Part shown: positions 1 to 8,889 of the stretch, in pieces
Position numbering within the stretch: position 1 is the first letter of the stretch
Layout: each line of letters begins with the position of its first letter
DNA from: an uncultured Gemmatimonadota bacterium
GTDB lineage: Bacteria > Gemmatimonadota > Gemmatimonadetes > Gemmatimonadales > Gemmatimonadaceae
NCBI GenBank assembly: GCA_903882745.1
Contig: CAIRYG010000011.1
Location: 62,001 to 126,000 of the forward strand
Direction of reading: 5' to 3'
DNA: 64,000 bases
The notes under the pieces: generated by a model
Seen by the model: the letters and a program-made list of their open reading frames with translations, nothing else
Told to the model about the DNA's origin: nothing
The model's database searches: none
Made by a program: the position numbers and the translations under genes

Positions 1-188
1 TCGAACTCAACGTGATGCACCAGGTGCTGAACCTGGCGCGTACGCCAGTCATTCAGATGGCGTGGCGTCAGGGCCGCCGTCCGATGATCCACGGCGCGGT
101 GTTTGGCGTGCGCGATGGCTTGCTCCGCACGCTCGTGACTGAGGTGTGCACGAACGCCCAGGCCGACGAACTGATTCCGCTGGTGTAG
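1..188 (+). CDS. can: Beta-carbonic anhydrase, C-terminal fragment (5' end outside window)
   Basis: The frame open from base 3 to the TAG at 186-188 encodes about 61 residues. They contain ELNVMHQVLNLARTPVIQ, then a segment with IHGAVFGVRDGLLR. This pattern (NVxxQVxNL, then HGxxYGxxDGLLR) is the C-terminal helix and strand region of the beta-class carbonic anhydrases related to E. coli Can, which interconvert CO2 and bicarbonate in the cytoplasm. The zinc-binding Cys/His/Cys part would lie upstream, outside the window, so activity cannot be judged. The gene converges on groL, and its stop codon lies inside an 11-bp tandem repeat. The identification rests on family pattern memory; the reading frame is unambiguous. 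Confidence 0.85.
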   Translation, partial: ELNVMHQVLNLARTPVIQMAWRQGRRPMIHGAVFGVRDGLLRTLVTEVCTNAQADELIPLV

Positions 189-237
189 CAGCGGTGTAGC
201 AGCGGTGTAGCAGCGGTGTAGCAGCGGTGTAGCGGCG
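183..237. repeat. 11-bp tandem repeat, five units, over the carbonic anhydrase stop
   Basis: Five consecutive copies of GTGTAGCAGCG start at 183, 194, 205, 216 and 227. The first four are perfect and the last has one change (A to G). Each unit contains TAG, and because 11 is not a multiple of three, successive units place TAG in all three plus-strand frames. The first TAG is the natural stop of the carbonic anhydrase gene. Confidence 0.95.
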
Positions 238-301
238 ACCGCTGCGGCGGCGGCGATGACGGGTGATCGCCGCGGGCTTTCTGCGGAACGGTATGTGAAA
301 C

Positions 302-330
302 GGGGGGCGTGGCCAGTGGCCACGCCCCCC
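302..330. terminator. Long palindrome between convergent can and groL
   Basis: GGGGGGCGTGGCCA (302-315) is perfectly complementary to 317-330 around a single central base, so a stem of about 13 bp with a 3-base loop can form in either transcript. It sits between two convergent genes, 22 bp past the groL stop. No strong T-run follows on either side, so it is terminator-like rather than a textbook intrinsic terminator. Confidence 0.7.
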
Positions 331-352
331 GCTCCGTTGCAGCTGTTGGAGC

Positions 353-1996
<1,644 letters not shown>

Positions 1997-2017
1997 CTAT
2001 CAGTTGGAAGTGACGGT

Positions 2018-2314
2018 TCAGTTGATAACCGCGAGGATATCCGACTCGCGGAGGATCAGGACCTGCTCAGCGTCGATCGTAACTTCGGTGCCGCTGTACT
2101 TCCCGTAGAGGATCTTGTCGCCGACCTTCACTTCGAGCGGCACGCGCTTGCCGTCTTCGGTGCGGCCTGGGCCAGTGGCGACCACTTCACCCTGCTGCGG
2201 CTTTTCCTTTGCGGTGTCCGGGATGTAGAGCCCGCCACGCATCTGCTCGGTCTCCTCGAGCGGCCGCACAACCACGCGATCGGCCAACGGCGCGACCTTC
2301 GACTTTGCTGCCAT
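2018..2314 (-). CDS. groS: Co-chaperonin GroES (10 kDa)
   Basis: The 98-residue product caps the GroEL ring. The start is taken at ATG 2312-2314 ([18 protein letters not shown]), which is preceded by AAGGAGAAGCACC on the minus strand, a good Shine-Dalgarno site. The frame is open further upstream, but an extended start would read across the CIRCE element. The family core is present: [12 protein letters not shown], then the mobile loop around [20 protein letters not shown], then the [13 protein letters not shown] segment and a [13 protein letters not shown]-terminus. It is the first gene of the groES-groEL operon. Confidence 0.98.
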   Translation of the reverse strand: MAAKSKVAPLADRVVVRPLEETEQMRGGLYIPDTAKEKPQQGEVVATGPGRTEDGKRVPLEVKVGDKILYGKYSGTEVTIDAEQVLILRESDILAVIN

Positions 2315-2381
2315 GGTGCTTCTCCTTCGCTTTGGGTTCAACATGAAACGGGATGACGTCAGGTTCACTGCGCATCCGTGC

Positions 2382-2408
2382 TTGGCACTCAACGATCGTG
2401 AGTGCTAA
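2382..2408 (-). promoter_or_regulatory. CIRCE operator (HrcA binding site)
   Basis: TTGGCACTC, 9 bases, GAGTGCTAA. This matches the CIRCE consensus (TTAGCACTC-N9-GAGTGCTAA) with one change in the left arm. It begins within a few bases of the predicted transcription start of the groES promoter, the position where HrcA repressor blocks transcription until heat shock. hrcA itself is not in the window. Confidence 0.96.
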
Positions 2409-2416
2409 CAGGATGA

Positions 2417-2445
2417 AAGCTAGGGGCAAACACTCCGCCCGTCAA
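2417..2445 (-). promoter_or_regulatory. Sigma70-type promoter of groES-groEL
   Basis: On the minus strand, TTGACG (2445-2440) is followed by a 17-base spacer and TAGCTT (2422-2417). Transcription would start near 2410, directly upstream of the CIRCE element. This geometry is standard for HrcA-regulated groE operons. Confidence 0.85.
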
Positions 2446-2569
2446 GAGTCGATAATCTGCACCGACACCATTCCAACGCTATACAAGACAACGAGTTACA
2501 GAGCCGTGACATGCGCCGATTTGGCGCCCCTGCCGCCCATACTGGCAGAGCGACCTGCCGAGTTGGCAA

Positions 2570-2599
2570 CAAAAAGGGCCGACCTGAAGCGGCCGGCCC
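2570..2599 (-). terminator. Intrinsic terminator after coaX
   Basis: On the minus strand GGGCCGGCC pairs with GGTCGGCCC across a 6-base loop (9 bp, one G-U) and is followed at once by TTTTTG. It lies 28 bp past the coaX stop and closes the long minus-strand operon. The rest of the 2446-2627 interval shows no further feature. Confidence 0.9.
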
Positions 2600-2627
2600 A
2601 GATTTGTGACCCACGCGCCTACGTGGA

Positions 2628-3419
2628 CTAGCTCTGTGCGTGGAGCCCCGGTGTCAGGAGCGCATGCGCCATCGCCAGCCCCTGCAGCGTCAGATTCGGA
2701 TCGATCACCTCAAGTTCGCTGCAGATCTCTTTGAACGACGCGGCAAGCCCGCCGGTGCCGATCACGAGCGGCACCCCTTCCCTGGGCCACGCTTTCTTGA
2801 TGCGGCGCACGAGGCCGTCAATCGCCTCGGCTGAGCCCAGCACCACGCCTGCGCGAATACACTCGTCGGTCCGCGTGCCGATGACGCCCTTGGGCGCGAC
2901 GATTTCGGTTGCGGGCAACTTGCTCGTTCGGCGAAAGAGCGACTCGGCCTGCATCTGGACGCCGGGCGCAATGACGCCGCCAAGAAACACACCGTCGGCG
3001 GTAATGCAGTCGAAGGTGGTGGCGGTACCGAGGTCAACGACGATGCAGTCGCGTTGATAGGTCCGACTCGCCGCGAGGGTGTTGATGATGCGGTCCGCGC
3101 CCACGGTGAGGGGCTCGTCCACTTGCAGCGTGATGGGAAGCTTGGAGCGGCCGTCGACGATGATCGCGGGCGCGCCGGTGAGCTTCCGACAGGCCTGCGC
3201 GAGCGGCGTCGTGACCGAGGGCACCACGGAGCCGATCGCGGCGCCGGTGACCAGCGTGCGGTCGATGCCGTCGGCCTCAAGCAGCGCCAGGAGGAGCAGG
3301 TAGACCTCATCGGGCGTGCGGGAGCCGTCGGTGGTGACGCGCCAGCGGGCGCGTACCTCGAGGCCGTCGCAGAGGCCGAAGGTGCTCTCGGAGTTGCCAA
3401 CGTCGCAGGCGAGAATCAT
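2628..3419 (-). CDS. coaX: Type III pantothenate kinase
   Basis: The 263-residue product phosphorylates pantothenate, the first step of coenzyme A synthesis. It belongs to the ASKHA-fold CoaX (Baf) family. Visible motifs are the N-terminal DVGNS phosphate loop (residues 6-10), GADR (107-110), the acidic VDLGTATTFD segment (128-137) and GGVIAPG (147-153). The start ATG overlaps the birA stop in an ATGA junction and is preceded by GAAGGAG. The birA-coaX pairing is common in bacteria, and coaX is the last gene of this operon. Confidence 0.97.
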   Translation of the reverse strand: MILACDVGNSESTFGLCDGLEVRARWRVTTDGSRTPDEVYLLLLALLEADGIDRTLVTGAAIGSVVPSVTTPLAQACRKLTGAPAIIVDGRSKLPITLQVDEPLTVGADRIINTLAASRTYQRDCIVVDLGTATTFDCITADGVFLGGVIAPGVQMQAESLFRRTSKLPATEIVAPKGVIGTRTDECIRAGVVLGSAEAIDGLVRRIKKAWPREGVPLVIGTGGLAASFKEICSELEVIDPNLTLQGLAMAHALLTPGLHAQS

Positions 3420-4165
3420 TCGGAATCTCCTTCAAAGACAAGTGAGCCGCGTCGACAGTGCACGACTCCGGTGTCGCCCTCAACGGCAAGGGCCCCATCG
3501 GCGGTAATGCCACGTACGATACCGACGGCGGGCTGCACGCAGCGGCGCCCGACGCTGAGGTCACGCGCGGCGAACTGCGCGAGCTCGTCGCTCGTAAGCG
3601 GACCGCCAACACTGACCGCGCTGCGGATTGCCGGAACGATGGCGGTGACCAAGTCGCGACGGTGCGTGGTTGGGCGGAGGCCGCCGGCATGCGGCACACC
3701 CTCGGGTGCACGAATGTTGACGCCGATGCCAATGGCGACCCACTCGATGCGTTCGTCGCGCCAGCGTGCCTCAACGAGAATCCCGCAGAGTTTGCGGGCA
3801 CCGCTGAGATAAATATCGTTCGGCCACTTCACCTGGACGGCAGACTCAGCAAACGCCTCGAGTACGGGCGCGAGGCGGATACCGAGGCGAAGCGACAGCA
3901 CGTCGAGGCCAGAGGCGCTGGCTGGACGCTCGAGAATGGTCATCCAGAGGCCGTCGCGGGCGTTGGAGACCCACTGGCGCCCCGTGCGGCCACGGCCTGC
4001 CGTCTGCTCGTCGGAGAGAATCACGGTTCCGGCGGGAGCGCCTTCCTCGGCGAGGCGATGCGCCTCGTCCATCGTGCTCTTGACTGTTGCAAAGAGCGCG
4101 ACGCGCGGGACGCCAAGCACAGCGGCCAGCGCGGGGGCGGCGTCGATCCCGGCGAAACTTGGCAT
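3416..4165 (-). CDS. birA: Biotin--[acetyl-CoA-carboxylase] ligase, no DNA-binding domain
   Basis: The 249-residue protein activates biotin to biotinyl-AMP and attaches it to the biotin carboxyl carrier protein. The start is set at ATG 4163-4165, one base after the uppP stop; the open frame extends 38 codons further but only inside uppP. Motifs: STMDEAHRLA (residues 30-39), the biotin/AMP loop GRGRTGRQW (57-65), KWPNDIYL near 108 and a KLCGILVE segment. The N-terminal helix-turn-helix of E. coli BirA is absent, so this is a monofunctional ligase that should not repress transcription. The stop overlaps the coaX start by 4 bp. Confidence 0.95.
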   Translation of the reverse strand: MPSFAGIDAAPALAAVLGVPRVALFATVKSTMDEAHRLAEEGAPAGTVILSDEQTAGRGRTGRQWVSNARDGLWMTILERPASASGLDVLSLRLGIRLAPVLEAFAESAVQVKWPNDIYLSGARKLCGILVEARWRDERIEWVAIGIGVNIRAPEGVPHAGGLRPTTHRRDLVTAIVPAIRSAVSVGGPLTSDELAQFAARDLSVGRRCVQPAVGIVRGITADGALAVEGDTGVVHCRRGSLVFEGDSE

Positions 4166-4166
4166 C

Positions 4167-4979
4167 TTAGCGGCGCGAGAAGACGAGTCCGAGCACCGCG
4201 AGCCCCAACGCGATTCGATAAATCGCGAACACCCCAAAGCCGCGCGTGCGCACGAAGCGCAGCAAGACCGAGATGGCAATGGCGCTACTGACGGCCGCCG
4301 TACCGACGCCGACCATCAGCGATGGGGTGAGGCCGGTTTCGTGGAGCGCCTTCGGCACCTTGAGGATGGCGGCGGCGGCAATGATGGGCATCGACATCAT
4401 GAAACTGAATGTCGCGGCGTTGGCGCGGTCCAGCTTGAGCGCACGACCCGCGGTGATGGTCGCACCGGAGCGCGACACACCAGGAATCAGGGCAACGGCC
4501 TGGGCACAGCCGATGATCAGGGCGTCTCGCCAGGTCATGTGGTCGAGCTGCCGGGTGCGTTCGGCGGAGCTGTCGACGACCCAAAGGATTGCGCCCATCA
4601 CCATCAAGGCGACGGCAGTCAGCGCCGGGGCGCGAAAGATGGTCTCGGCCTGTTTCTCCAGCAGGAGGCCCGCAATGCCGCCGGGGATTGTCGCAATGAT
4701 CAAAAAGACCACGCGCTGCTGCTCGGGCGTTTTGACCGCGCGCTCGGTCACAATCGAGATCGCCGCGCGAATCAACGCGATCCACTCATTGCGAAAGAAG
4801 CCGAGCAGCGCGAAGAGTGTCCCGACGTGGAGAGCGACGTCGAAGGCGAGGCCTGGCTCCTCCCATCCGAATGCCCACGGTGCGAGCGCGAGATGCGCCG
4901 AGGAACTGACGGGCAGGAACTCGGCGAGCCCCTGCAGGGCGCCGAGCACGAAGGACTGGAAGATCGAAGGTTCAGTCAC
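4167..4979 (-). CDS. uppP: Undecaprenyl-diphosphatase
   Basis: The 270-residue polytopic membrane protein dephosphorylates undecaprenyl diphosphate so the lipid carrier of peptidoglycan and O-antigen precursors can be reused. Both family motifs are visible: GALQGLAEFLPVSSSAHL near the N-terminus and PGVSRSGATI in the second half, plus several long hydrophobic helices. It starts with GTG. The family also confers some bacitracin tolerance when abundant. It lies between bshA (30 bp gap) and birA (1 bp gap) on the same strand, so co-transcription is likely. Confidence 0.97.
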   Translation of the reverse strand: MTEPSIFQSFVLGALQGLAEFLPVSSSAHLALAPWAFGWEEPGLAFDVALHVGTLFALLGFFRNEWIALIRAAISIVTERAVKTPEQQRVVFLIIATIPGGIAGLLLEKQAETIFRAPALTAVALMVMGAILWVVDSSAERTRQLDHMTWRDALIIGCAQAVALIPGVSRSGATITAGRALKLDRANAATFSFMMSMPIIAAAAILKVPKALHETGLTPSLMVGVGTAAVSSAIAISVLLRFVRTRGFGVFAIYRIALGLAVLGLVFSRR

Positions 4980-5009
4980 GGGATCGAGGCAAACGTGGAG
5001 GAGTCGGGA

Positions 5010-6140
5010 CTAGCCCCGCCCCTGGAGATACAGCTGTTCGTACTGCGCAACGACTTGATCCTTCGCAAACCGGGCGCGGGCATCGGCGGCGGCGGCTGCA
5101 CTCATCGTGTGCCAGCGCGCGTCGTCCGACAGGATCGCGACCGCTGCGGCGGCCATTCCGTCAATGTCGCCCACAGGGCACAGGGCCCCAGTGACGCCAT
5201 CCTTAATGACTTCTACAATACCGCCCACGTCATACGCGAGACTCGGCACGCCGCAGGCGAGGGCCTCGAGTGCACTCAAGCCGAACGACTCGCGATCGGT
5301 TGGGAGCAGAAAGAGATCCGCGGATGCGAGGATCGGTGCCACCGCGTCGATTTTTCCGAGAAAGTGAATCTCGTCGTGCTCAATACCGAGCGCCCGCGCC
5401 TCTTCTTCGGCTGCTTGCCGATCGGGGCCGTCGCCAACCATGACAAGCACGCTCGGGATCTCTTTGCGCACGCGGTCAAAGATCTGCACGACGTCGAGCA
5501 CGCGCTTGACCGGCCGAAAGTTGGAGATGTGCATCAAGATCTTTCGCCCGTGTCCGAGCTGTTCTCGGAGCATCGGCGGATGCGCCGATCGGTCGTAGAG
5601 GACGGGATCGACAAAGTTGCCGATGACCTCAACGCGGCCGGCCGTGCACCCAAAGGCACGCACGGTCTCGTCCTTGAGGAACGAGGAGACGGCGGTGACT
5701 TGGTCGGAGCGCTCGATCGAAAACTTGGTGATGGCGTGAAAGGAGCGATCCTGGCCGACGATCGTGATGTCGGTGCCGTGCAACGTGGTGATGACCTTGA
5801 TGTCGCGCCCTTGATCGCGGAGCATCTCCTTGGCGATCCACGCGCTGGTCGCGTGCGGAATGGCATAGTGCACGTGCAGCACGTCCAGCCCCTCGTTAAT
5901 GACGACCTCATGCATCCGCACCGCGAGGGCGAGATCATACGGGGGGTATTCAAAGAGCGGATACCGCCCCACGTCGACTTCGTGGAAGAAGACGCGCGGG
6001 AGGAACATCGGCAGCCGGAAGGGCTGCTGATAGGTGATGAAGTGCACCTCATGCCCCTTCTCGGCGAGCGCAATGCCCAGCTCTGTGGCCACCACGCCGG
6101 AGCCGCCATAGGTCGGATAGCAGGTGATACCGATCTTCAT
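5010..6140 (-). CDS. bshA: N-acetyl-alpha-D-glucosaminyl L-malate synthase (BshA-type GT4)
   Basis: The 376-residue GT4-family glycosyltransferase begins [20 protein letters not shown], the hallmark N-terminus of BshA, which joins UDP-GlcNAc and L-malate in the first step of bacillithiol synthesis. The Rossmann C-domain shows GNFVDP, a [10 protein letters not shown] segment, GDGPDR and the E-x7-E region [18 protein letters not shown]. The start is set at ATG 6138-6140, which overlaps the miaA stop (ATGA); the frame is open upstream only inside miaA. No bshB or bshC gene lies in the window, so the bacillithiol role is inferred from the family. A generic GT4 enzyme is the alternative. Confidence 0.88.
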   Translation of the reverse strand: MKIGITCYPTYGGSGVVATELGIALAEKGHEVHFITYQQPFRLPMFLPRVFFHEVDVGRYPLFEYPPYDLALAVRMHEVVINEGLDVLHVHYAIPHATSAWIAKEMLRDQGRDIKVITTLHGTDITIVGQDRSFHAITKFSIERSDQVTAVSSFLKDETVRAFGCTAGRVEVIGNFVDPVLYDRSAHPPMLREQLGHGRKILMHISNFRPVKRVLDVVQIFDRVRKEIPSVLVMVGDGPDRQAAEEEARALGIEHDEIHFLGKIDAVAPILASADLFLLPTDRESFGLSALEALACGVPSLAYDVGGIVEVIKDGVTGALCPVGDIDGMAAAAVAILSDDARWHTMSAAAAADARARFAKDQVVAQYEQLYLQGRG

Positions 6141-7102
6141 GACTGCAGGCCTCCGCTCCACCATTGCTCGACGATGTCGTGGACACCGGGATCCCGCGGA
6201 TCGACGATGGTCACGTCGGAACCGGCGAGCTGATGCCGGAACCAAGTGCGCTGCCGCTTGGCGTACTGGCGCGTCTCAATAAGTATAGTCTCGCGTGCTG
6301 CGACGAGACTGCACCGTTCCTCGGCGACGTCCCGAAGGGCCCGATAGCCGCAGCCCTGCCACGCCGAGGCGTCGGCTGGAACGTGCGCCATAAGGGCCCG
6401 CACTTCGTCGAGCCATCCAGCGGCGAGCATCGCGTCGATGCGTCCGGCGATCTGGCCCGCGAGGTGCGTGCCCGGATCCACCACCAGCCAGCGCGCCCGA
6501 AAGGGCGCAGGGGGTGCAGACTCCGCGTGCCAGGCGCTCAGGGGGCGTCCGGTCAGGCGCGCCGTCTCGATGCTTCTCAACAGCTGGGTACGGCCGAGGT
6601 GCGCGCGCGGCGGGTCGAGCTCTAGGCACAGGCGGCGGAGCTCCTCGATAGAGAGGGGCTGGAGCGTGGCGTCGAGCTCGGCCCGTTTGGTCGGGTCGAG
6701 TTCCGGCGAATCATGCAACGGCGCGGTGAGCGCCTTGAGGTAGAGGCCAGTGCCCCCGACCACCAGCGCGCGATCGACGCCGCACTCGGCAATCCACCGC
6801 TCGGCATCGACAGCCCATCGGGCGGCGGACCAACGCGCGGCGGGATCCGCCACGTCGAGGCCGCGGTAGTCGATACCCACTCGCTCAGCCGGTGATGGCT
6901 TTGCTGTTCCGATATCGAAGTCGCGATAGAGCTGGCGCGAATCGGCGCTGACAATGGTCAGACCGTGTTGCCGCGCGAGGGTGTGCGCGAGGCCGGTCTT
7001 CCCTGCACCGGTCGGCCCGCAGATCACACGGAGGAGCGGTGTCGACGACTCCCCCGTGCGGGGCGAGCGTTCAGCGACGTCCGAAGCGCCGCTCGAGCTC
7101 AT
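6137..7102 (-). CDS. miaA: tRNA dimethylallyltransferase
   Basis: The 321-residue enzyme transfers a dimethylallyl group to A37 of tRNAs that read U-initial codons. Its P-loop is GPTGAGKT (residues 29-36), followed by the family segment SADSRQLYRDFDIGTAKP and later GGTGLYLKAL and RQYAKRQRTWFR. The N-terminal 25 residues are longer than usual and lie partly over the end of mutL (32 bp overlap), so a slightly later start is possible. mutL-miaA adjacency is classic (as in E. coli). Confidence 0.97.
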   Translation of the reverse strand: MSSSGASDVAERSPRTGESSTPLLRVICGPTGAGKTGLAHTLARQHGLTIVSADSRQLYRDFDIGTAKPSPAERVGIDYRGLDVADPAARWSAARWAVDAERWIAECGVDRALVVGGTGLYLKALTAPLHDSPELDPTKRAELDATLQPLSIEELRRLCLELDPPRAHLGRTQLLRSIETARLTGRPLSAWHAESAPPAPFRARWLVVDPGTHLAGQIAGRIDAMLAAGWLDEVRALMAHVPADASAWQGCGYRALRDVAEERCSLVAARETILIETRQYAKRQRTWFRHQLAGSDVTIVDPRDPGVHDIVEQWWSGGLQS

Positions 7103-8852
7103 CCCAACTCACTTGTACGATGGTGCTGCGCCCGTGCACGTCGTGCGCGGGGAGGGTGGTTCGCGAGAGCGCGATGAACAACGCCCGCATTTCCGATGGG
7201 GCGAGCAGGTCGCCAGCCTTTACCGCGGCTTTGCAGGCGACGGTCGCCGCGAGGCGTTCGTGCTTGGCGAGTCCACTCCCGAGTCGATCACCGACCAAGG
7301 AGGCGATGGTATCGCGGAGGCAGCGTTCGGCGTCGAACCGCGGATGTGGCGACGGCACGGCGGAAATCATGACGCTGTGGCCGCCGAACGCTTCTGCCTG
7401 GAACCCCAGGGAGGCGAAGAGCTCGCGATGTTCGTCAAAGGCCTCAGCCTCGATCGGCGTGAAGTGAAGGGTGAGCGGAAAGAGCAGTTGCTGCGCCGCG
7501 ACCTTCCCGTTGGCCATGCCCTGCATGAACTGCTCGTAGAGCACGCGTTCGTGCGCGGAGTGCTGGTCAATCAGCACCCACGCGTCGTCTCGCTCGAAGC
7601 CGATCCACGTCCGGCGAAGTTGCATGAGTGGCGGGACGATGACGTCGGGCGCTGATGGCGCTCCTTCAGCGGCCGTTTGGGCATTGTCGGATCCGGCGGA
7701 TCCGGCGGAGTCGTCGCTCGCGTGGGGTGCTGGGTTCGCGAAGAGCGGTGCCTGCGGGGCGGGCGCGGAGTGCAACGCTTCGACGCTCATGGTCGCGCCG
7801 CTCTCGGGAACGAAGGTCCAGGTGGTACGCGGCGCGACACCAAAGGGGGCCGCGCTGTCGCCCGTGCCGAGCGCACGACGCACCGCACGTTCGACCGCCC
7901 GTTCGGTGACCCAACGATCGCGGAACCGTACCTCGGCTTTCGCTGGGTGCACATTCACATCGACATCGCCGGCCGGTACTTCGACATCGAGGACGAGCGA
8001 TGGACGCACGCCGGCTGGGATGGTGGATCGATACGCAGCCTCGGCGGCGCGCACGAGTCCTGGATCACGGATCGCGCGTCCGTTCACCGTGAGGAAGACA
8101 CGACGACTCGTCACCCCAACGTCGGCAGGGCGCTGCACGAGACCGCTCACGCGAATCGGCCCAGAGACATCGTCAACGTCGACGAGCGCTTCGGCGGCGG
8201 CAGCGCCCCACAGTGCGGCGACGCGCTCGCGCAGTGATGTCGCGGGCGGAAGCGTGAGCACCTCTTTGTCGTCGTGCGTGACGGTGAGTCGCACATCGCG
8301 CCGGCTGAGGGCCATGACGCCGAGGATGTCGGAGATTGCGCGCCATTCACTGCGAGCGCCGCGCAGAAATTTCTGTCGCGCCGGCGTGTTGTAGAAGAGC
8401 GACTCGACAGTGACGGTGGTTCCGCGCCGTCGGGCGGCGTCGCCGACTTCGAGGAGTGCGCCACCGGCGGCCAGCACGCGGGTCCCGCTGCCGTCGGCCG
8501 TGGCGGTTTCAATGGTGAGGCGTGACACCGAGCCGATCGCGGGCAGCGCTTCGCCGCGGAAGCCAAAACTCAGCACGCCCACCAGATCCGCCGAGGTTTT
8601 GATCTTGGAGGTGGCGTGCCGTTCGATGGAGATGGCGGCGTCATCGCGCGACATACCCGACCCATCGTCGCTCACGCGGATCATGGCGCGTCCGCCTTCG
8701 GTGATGGCGACGTTTACGGTTGAGGCGCCCGCGTCGAGCGCGTTCTCCACGAGTTCTTTGACGACCGACGCCGGGCGCTCCACCACTTCGCCGGCAGCGA
8801 TTTGGTCGGCAACGGCTGAGGGGAGGATGGAGATGATTCGCGAGGAAGTCAC
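7071..8852 (-). CDS. mutL: DNA mismatch repair protein MutL
   Basis: The 593-residue GHKL ATPase couples mismatch recognition to strand removal. The N-terminal ATPase motifs are textbook: QIAAGEVVERPASVVKELVENA, DDGSGM, ATSKI and FGFRGEAL. The C-terminal dimerization/endonuclease domain has DQHSAHERVLYE, close to the DQHAxxERxxYE metal motif, and ACKAAVK. The terminal CPHGRP motif of endonucleolytic MutLs is replaced by HDVHGRS. The start is GTG 8850-8852 with GGGAGA upstream. It follows batD by 37 bp and overlaps miaA. A linker of about 90 residues separates the two domains. Confidence 0.97.
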   Translation of the reverse strand: MTSSRIISILPSAVADQIAAGEVVERPASVVKELVENALDAGASTVNVAITEGGRAMIRVSDDGSGMSRDDAAISIERHATSKIKTSADLVGVLSFGFRGEALPAIGSVSRLTIETATADGSGTRVLAAGGALLEVGDAARRRGTTVTVESLFYNTPARQKFLRGARSEWRAISDILGVMALSRRDVRLTVTHDDKEVLTLPPATSLRERVAALWGAAAAEALVDVDDVSGPIRVSGLVQRPADVGVTSRRVFLTVNGRAIRDPGLVRAAEAAYRSTIPAGVRPSLVLDVEVPAGDVDVNVHPAKAEVRFRDRWVTERAVERAVRRALGTGDSAAPFGVAPRTTWTFVPESGATMSVEALHSAPAPQAPLFANPAPHASDDSAGSAGSDNAQTAAEGAPSAPDVIVPPLMQLRRTWIGFERDDAWVLIDQHSAHERVLYEQFMQGMANGKVAAQQLLFPLTLHFTPIEAEAFDEHRELFASLGFQAEAFGGHSVMISAVPSPHPRFDAERCLRDTIASLVGDRLGSGLAKHERLAATVACKAAVKAGDLLAPSEMRALFIALSRTTLPAHDVHGRSTIVQVSWDELERRFGRR

Positions 8853-8889
8853 AAGCGAAATCTCCCGGCGGTGCGGCTGTTGGTCAACG

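Noticed and set aside
183-237. Possible CRISPR-like array
   Set aside because: The units are 11 bp, contiguous and without spacers.
2315-2392. N-terminal extension of GroES
   Set aside because: The extra 26 codons would read through the CIRCE arm and the ribosome site. The internal ATG has a good Shine-Dalgarno sequence and gives the standard 98 residues.
3936-6233. 765-codon plus-strand open frame
   Set aside because: It runs opposite birA, uppP and bshA, all of which have clear motifs. Long antisense frames are expected in GC-rich DNA.
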